Under the pieces are notes generated by a model. It did not search any database and was not told where the DNA came from. It saw only the letters and a list, made by a program, of their open reading frames with translations. 8,064 bases of DNA from an uncultured Pedobacter sp. (GTDB lineage Bacteria; Bacteroidota; Bacteroidia; Sphingobacteriales; Sphingobacteriaceae): contig CAMLDJ010000251.1 of NCBI GenBank assembly GCA_946478755.1, positions 1 to 8,064 of the forward strand. Reading direction: 5' to 3'. Of this stretch, positions 7,633 through 8,064 are shown one piece after another. A program made the translations under genes and the position numbers. The stretch's first letter is position 1. Every line of letters starts with the position of its first letter.

Positions 7633-7718
7633 AGAAAAACACTATACACGGAATATTTTAAATGATTATTTTGGGATAACAAGACCTAAATAATCATCAA
7701 AATCAATATACAACACAA

Positions 7719-8064
7719 ATGAACAATAGAAGAGACTTTTTAAAACTTACCGGTATTGCCGGAGCAGGATTATTTGCCGGTTGTGGTACCAGAAATTTGG
7801 CAGCAGGCTCCGGAATAGTATCGGAACGTATAAAACATATCCAAAAGTTCAACATGTCTGGTTATGCAGCGCCTCCTTTGCAAACCGTCCGTGTCGGCTT
7901 TATAGGAGTAGGTAACCGGGGAGCCGCGGCAGTAAAACGGATGGGTAAAATTGAGGGGGTGGAGATCAAAGCAATTTGCGATCTGAGGCCTGAAAAGGCG
8001 GAAGCCGCAAAAAAAGCGATAGCAAATACACCGCACAGACCGGATCTGTATATGGGCGCTGAAA
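7719..8064 (+). CDS. Gfo/Idh/MocA-family protein, GH109-like, Tat-exported (3' end outside window)
   Basis: The first 115 codons of a nucleotide-dependent enzyme; the gene runs off the right edge. The start MNNRRDFLKLTG is a twin-arginine (Tat) signal, with RRDFLK at 4-9, and it is followed by LFAGC (18-22), which could serve as a lipobox with Cys22. After a linker comes FNMSGYAAP (44-52) and a Rossmann fold: VRVGFIGVGNRG (57-68) is the NAD(P)-binding glycine-rich loop, and Asp88 in AICDLRP ends the second strand, where it normally binds the adenosine ribose. The FNMSGYAAP lead-in and EGVEIKAICDLRPEK (79-93) resemble Bacteroidota proteins classed as GH109, which use bound NAD to hydrolyse alpha-N-acetylgalactosaminides; plain oxidoreductase activity is the alternative, and the catalytic part is not visible. 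The ATG is chosen because it starts the Tat motif directly. It is probably a separate transcription unit from the susCD operon, under the LacI-type site. Confidence 0.88.
   Translation, partial: MNNRRDFLKLTGIAGAGLFAGCGTRNLAAGSGIVSERIKHIQKFNMSGYAAPPLQTVRVGFIGVGNRGAAAVKRMGKIEGVEIKAICDLRPEKAEAAKKAIANTPHRPDLYMGAE

Larger units (their letters stand above)
7456..7718. other. Intergenic region: GC-rich half then AT-rich regulatory half
   Basis: There is no convincing gene here. Bases 7501-7590 are 60 percent G+C by count, well above the surroundings, and contain a possible terminator at their right end. The frame of the preceding lipoprotein stays open for 50 codons after its stop (to the TGA at 7606-7608), but with no start signal and no recognisable protein this is probably chance. 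From about 7591 the sequence turns strongly AT-rich and holds the LacI-type palindrome at 7617-7632 and the leader of the next gene. No clear TTG-N17-23-TAnnTTTG promoter is seen on the plus strand; the nearest -7-like match is TATTTTGG at 7667-7674, without a suitable -33 box. Confidence 0.6.

Noticed and set aside
7654..7674. Possible plus-strand promoter for the GH109-like gene (TATTTTAA or TATTTTGG as -7 box)
   Set aside because: Neither matches TAnnTTTG fully and neither has a TTG box at 17-23 bases upstream; the TTTG at 7626-7629 is 24 or 37 bases away.
7770..8036. 88-codon minus-strand open frame at the right edge
   Set aside because: It overlaps the Tat signal and Rossmann fold of the GH109-like gene, whose motifs are unambiguous.

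Overview
The window looks like chromosomal DNA of a Bacteroidota member, probably of the Pedobacter/Sphingobacteriaceae type. It carries a FecR-family anti-sigma factor, a SusC/SusD pair and a DUF5017-like lipoprotein. The gene starts lack Shine-Dalgarno sequences, and one well-formed TAnnTTTG-type promoter can be seen. Genus-level placement is inference from the style of the proteins.

Layout. (1) 1-1005: a FecR-like transmembrane anti-sigma factor; its partner ECF sigma factor would lie just left of the window and is not visible. (2) 1006-1150: a short intergenic region with a strong hairpin. The hairpin's T-run and a matching TTG-N19-TAnnTTTG promoter both face the minus strand, outlining a candidate small antisense RNA of about 78 nt opposite the susC leader. 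(3) 1151-7455: a tight three-gene operon (gaps of 19 and 13 bases). It encodes a SusC-like TonB-dependent receptor with an N-terminal STN signalling domain, a SusD-like surface lipoprotein, and a DUF5017-like lipoprotein in the position usually held by a surface glycan-binding protein. (4) 7456-7718: a non-coding gap with a GC-rich half (possible terminator) and an AT-rich half holding a LacI/PurR-type operator palindrome. (5) 7719 to the right edge: the first 115 codons of a Tat-exported Gfo/Idh/MocA-family protein resembling GH109 glycosidases.

How it works together (inference from known families). The SusC/SusD complex would bind and import a glycan-derived ligand. The STN domain of the loaded receptor would signal through FecR to release the ECF sigma factor, which would raise transcription of the susCD operon. 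The antisense RNA, if real, would act against leaky or excessive susC expression. The downstream oxidoreductase/glycosidase appears to have its own control through a LacI-family repressor or activator, so the locus may combine two regulatory inputs. The glycan substrate cannot be read from this window.

The most unusual points are the antisense RNA candidate, a roughly 83-residue Gly/Thr/Val-rich repeat insert inside SusD, and the LacI-type operator.
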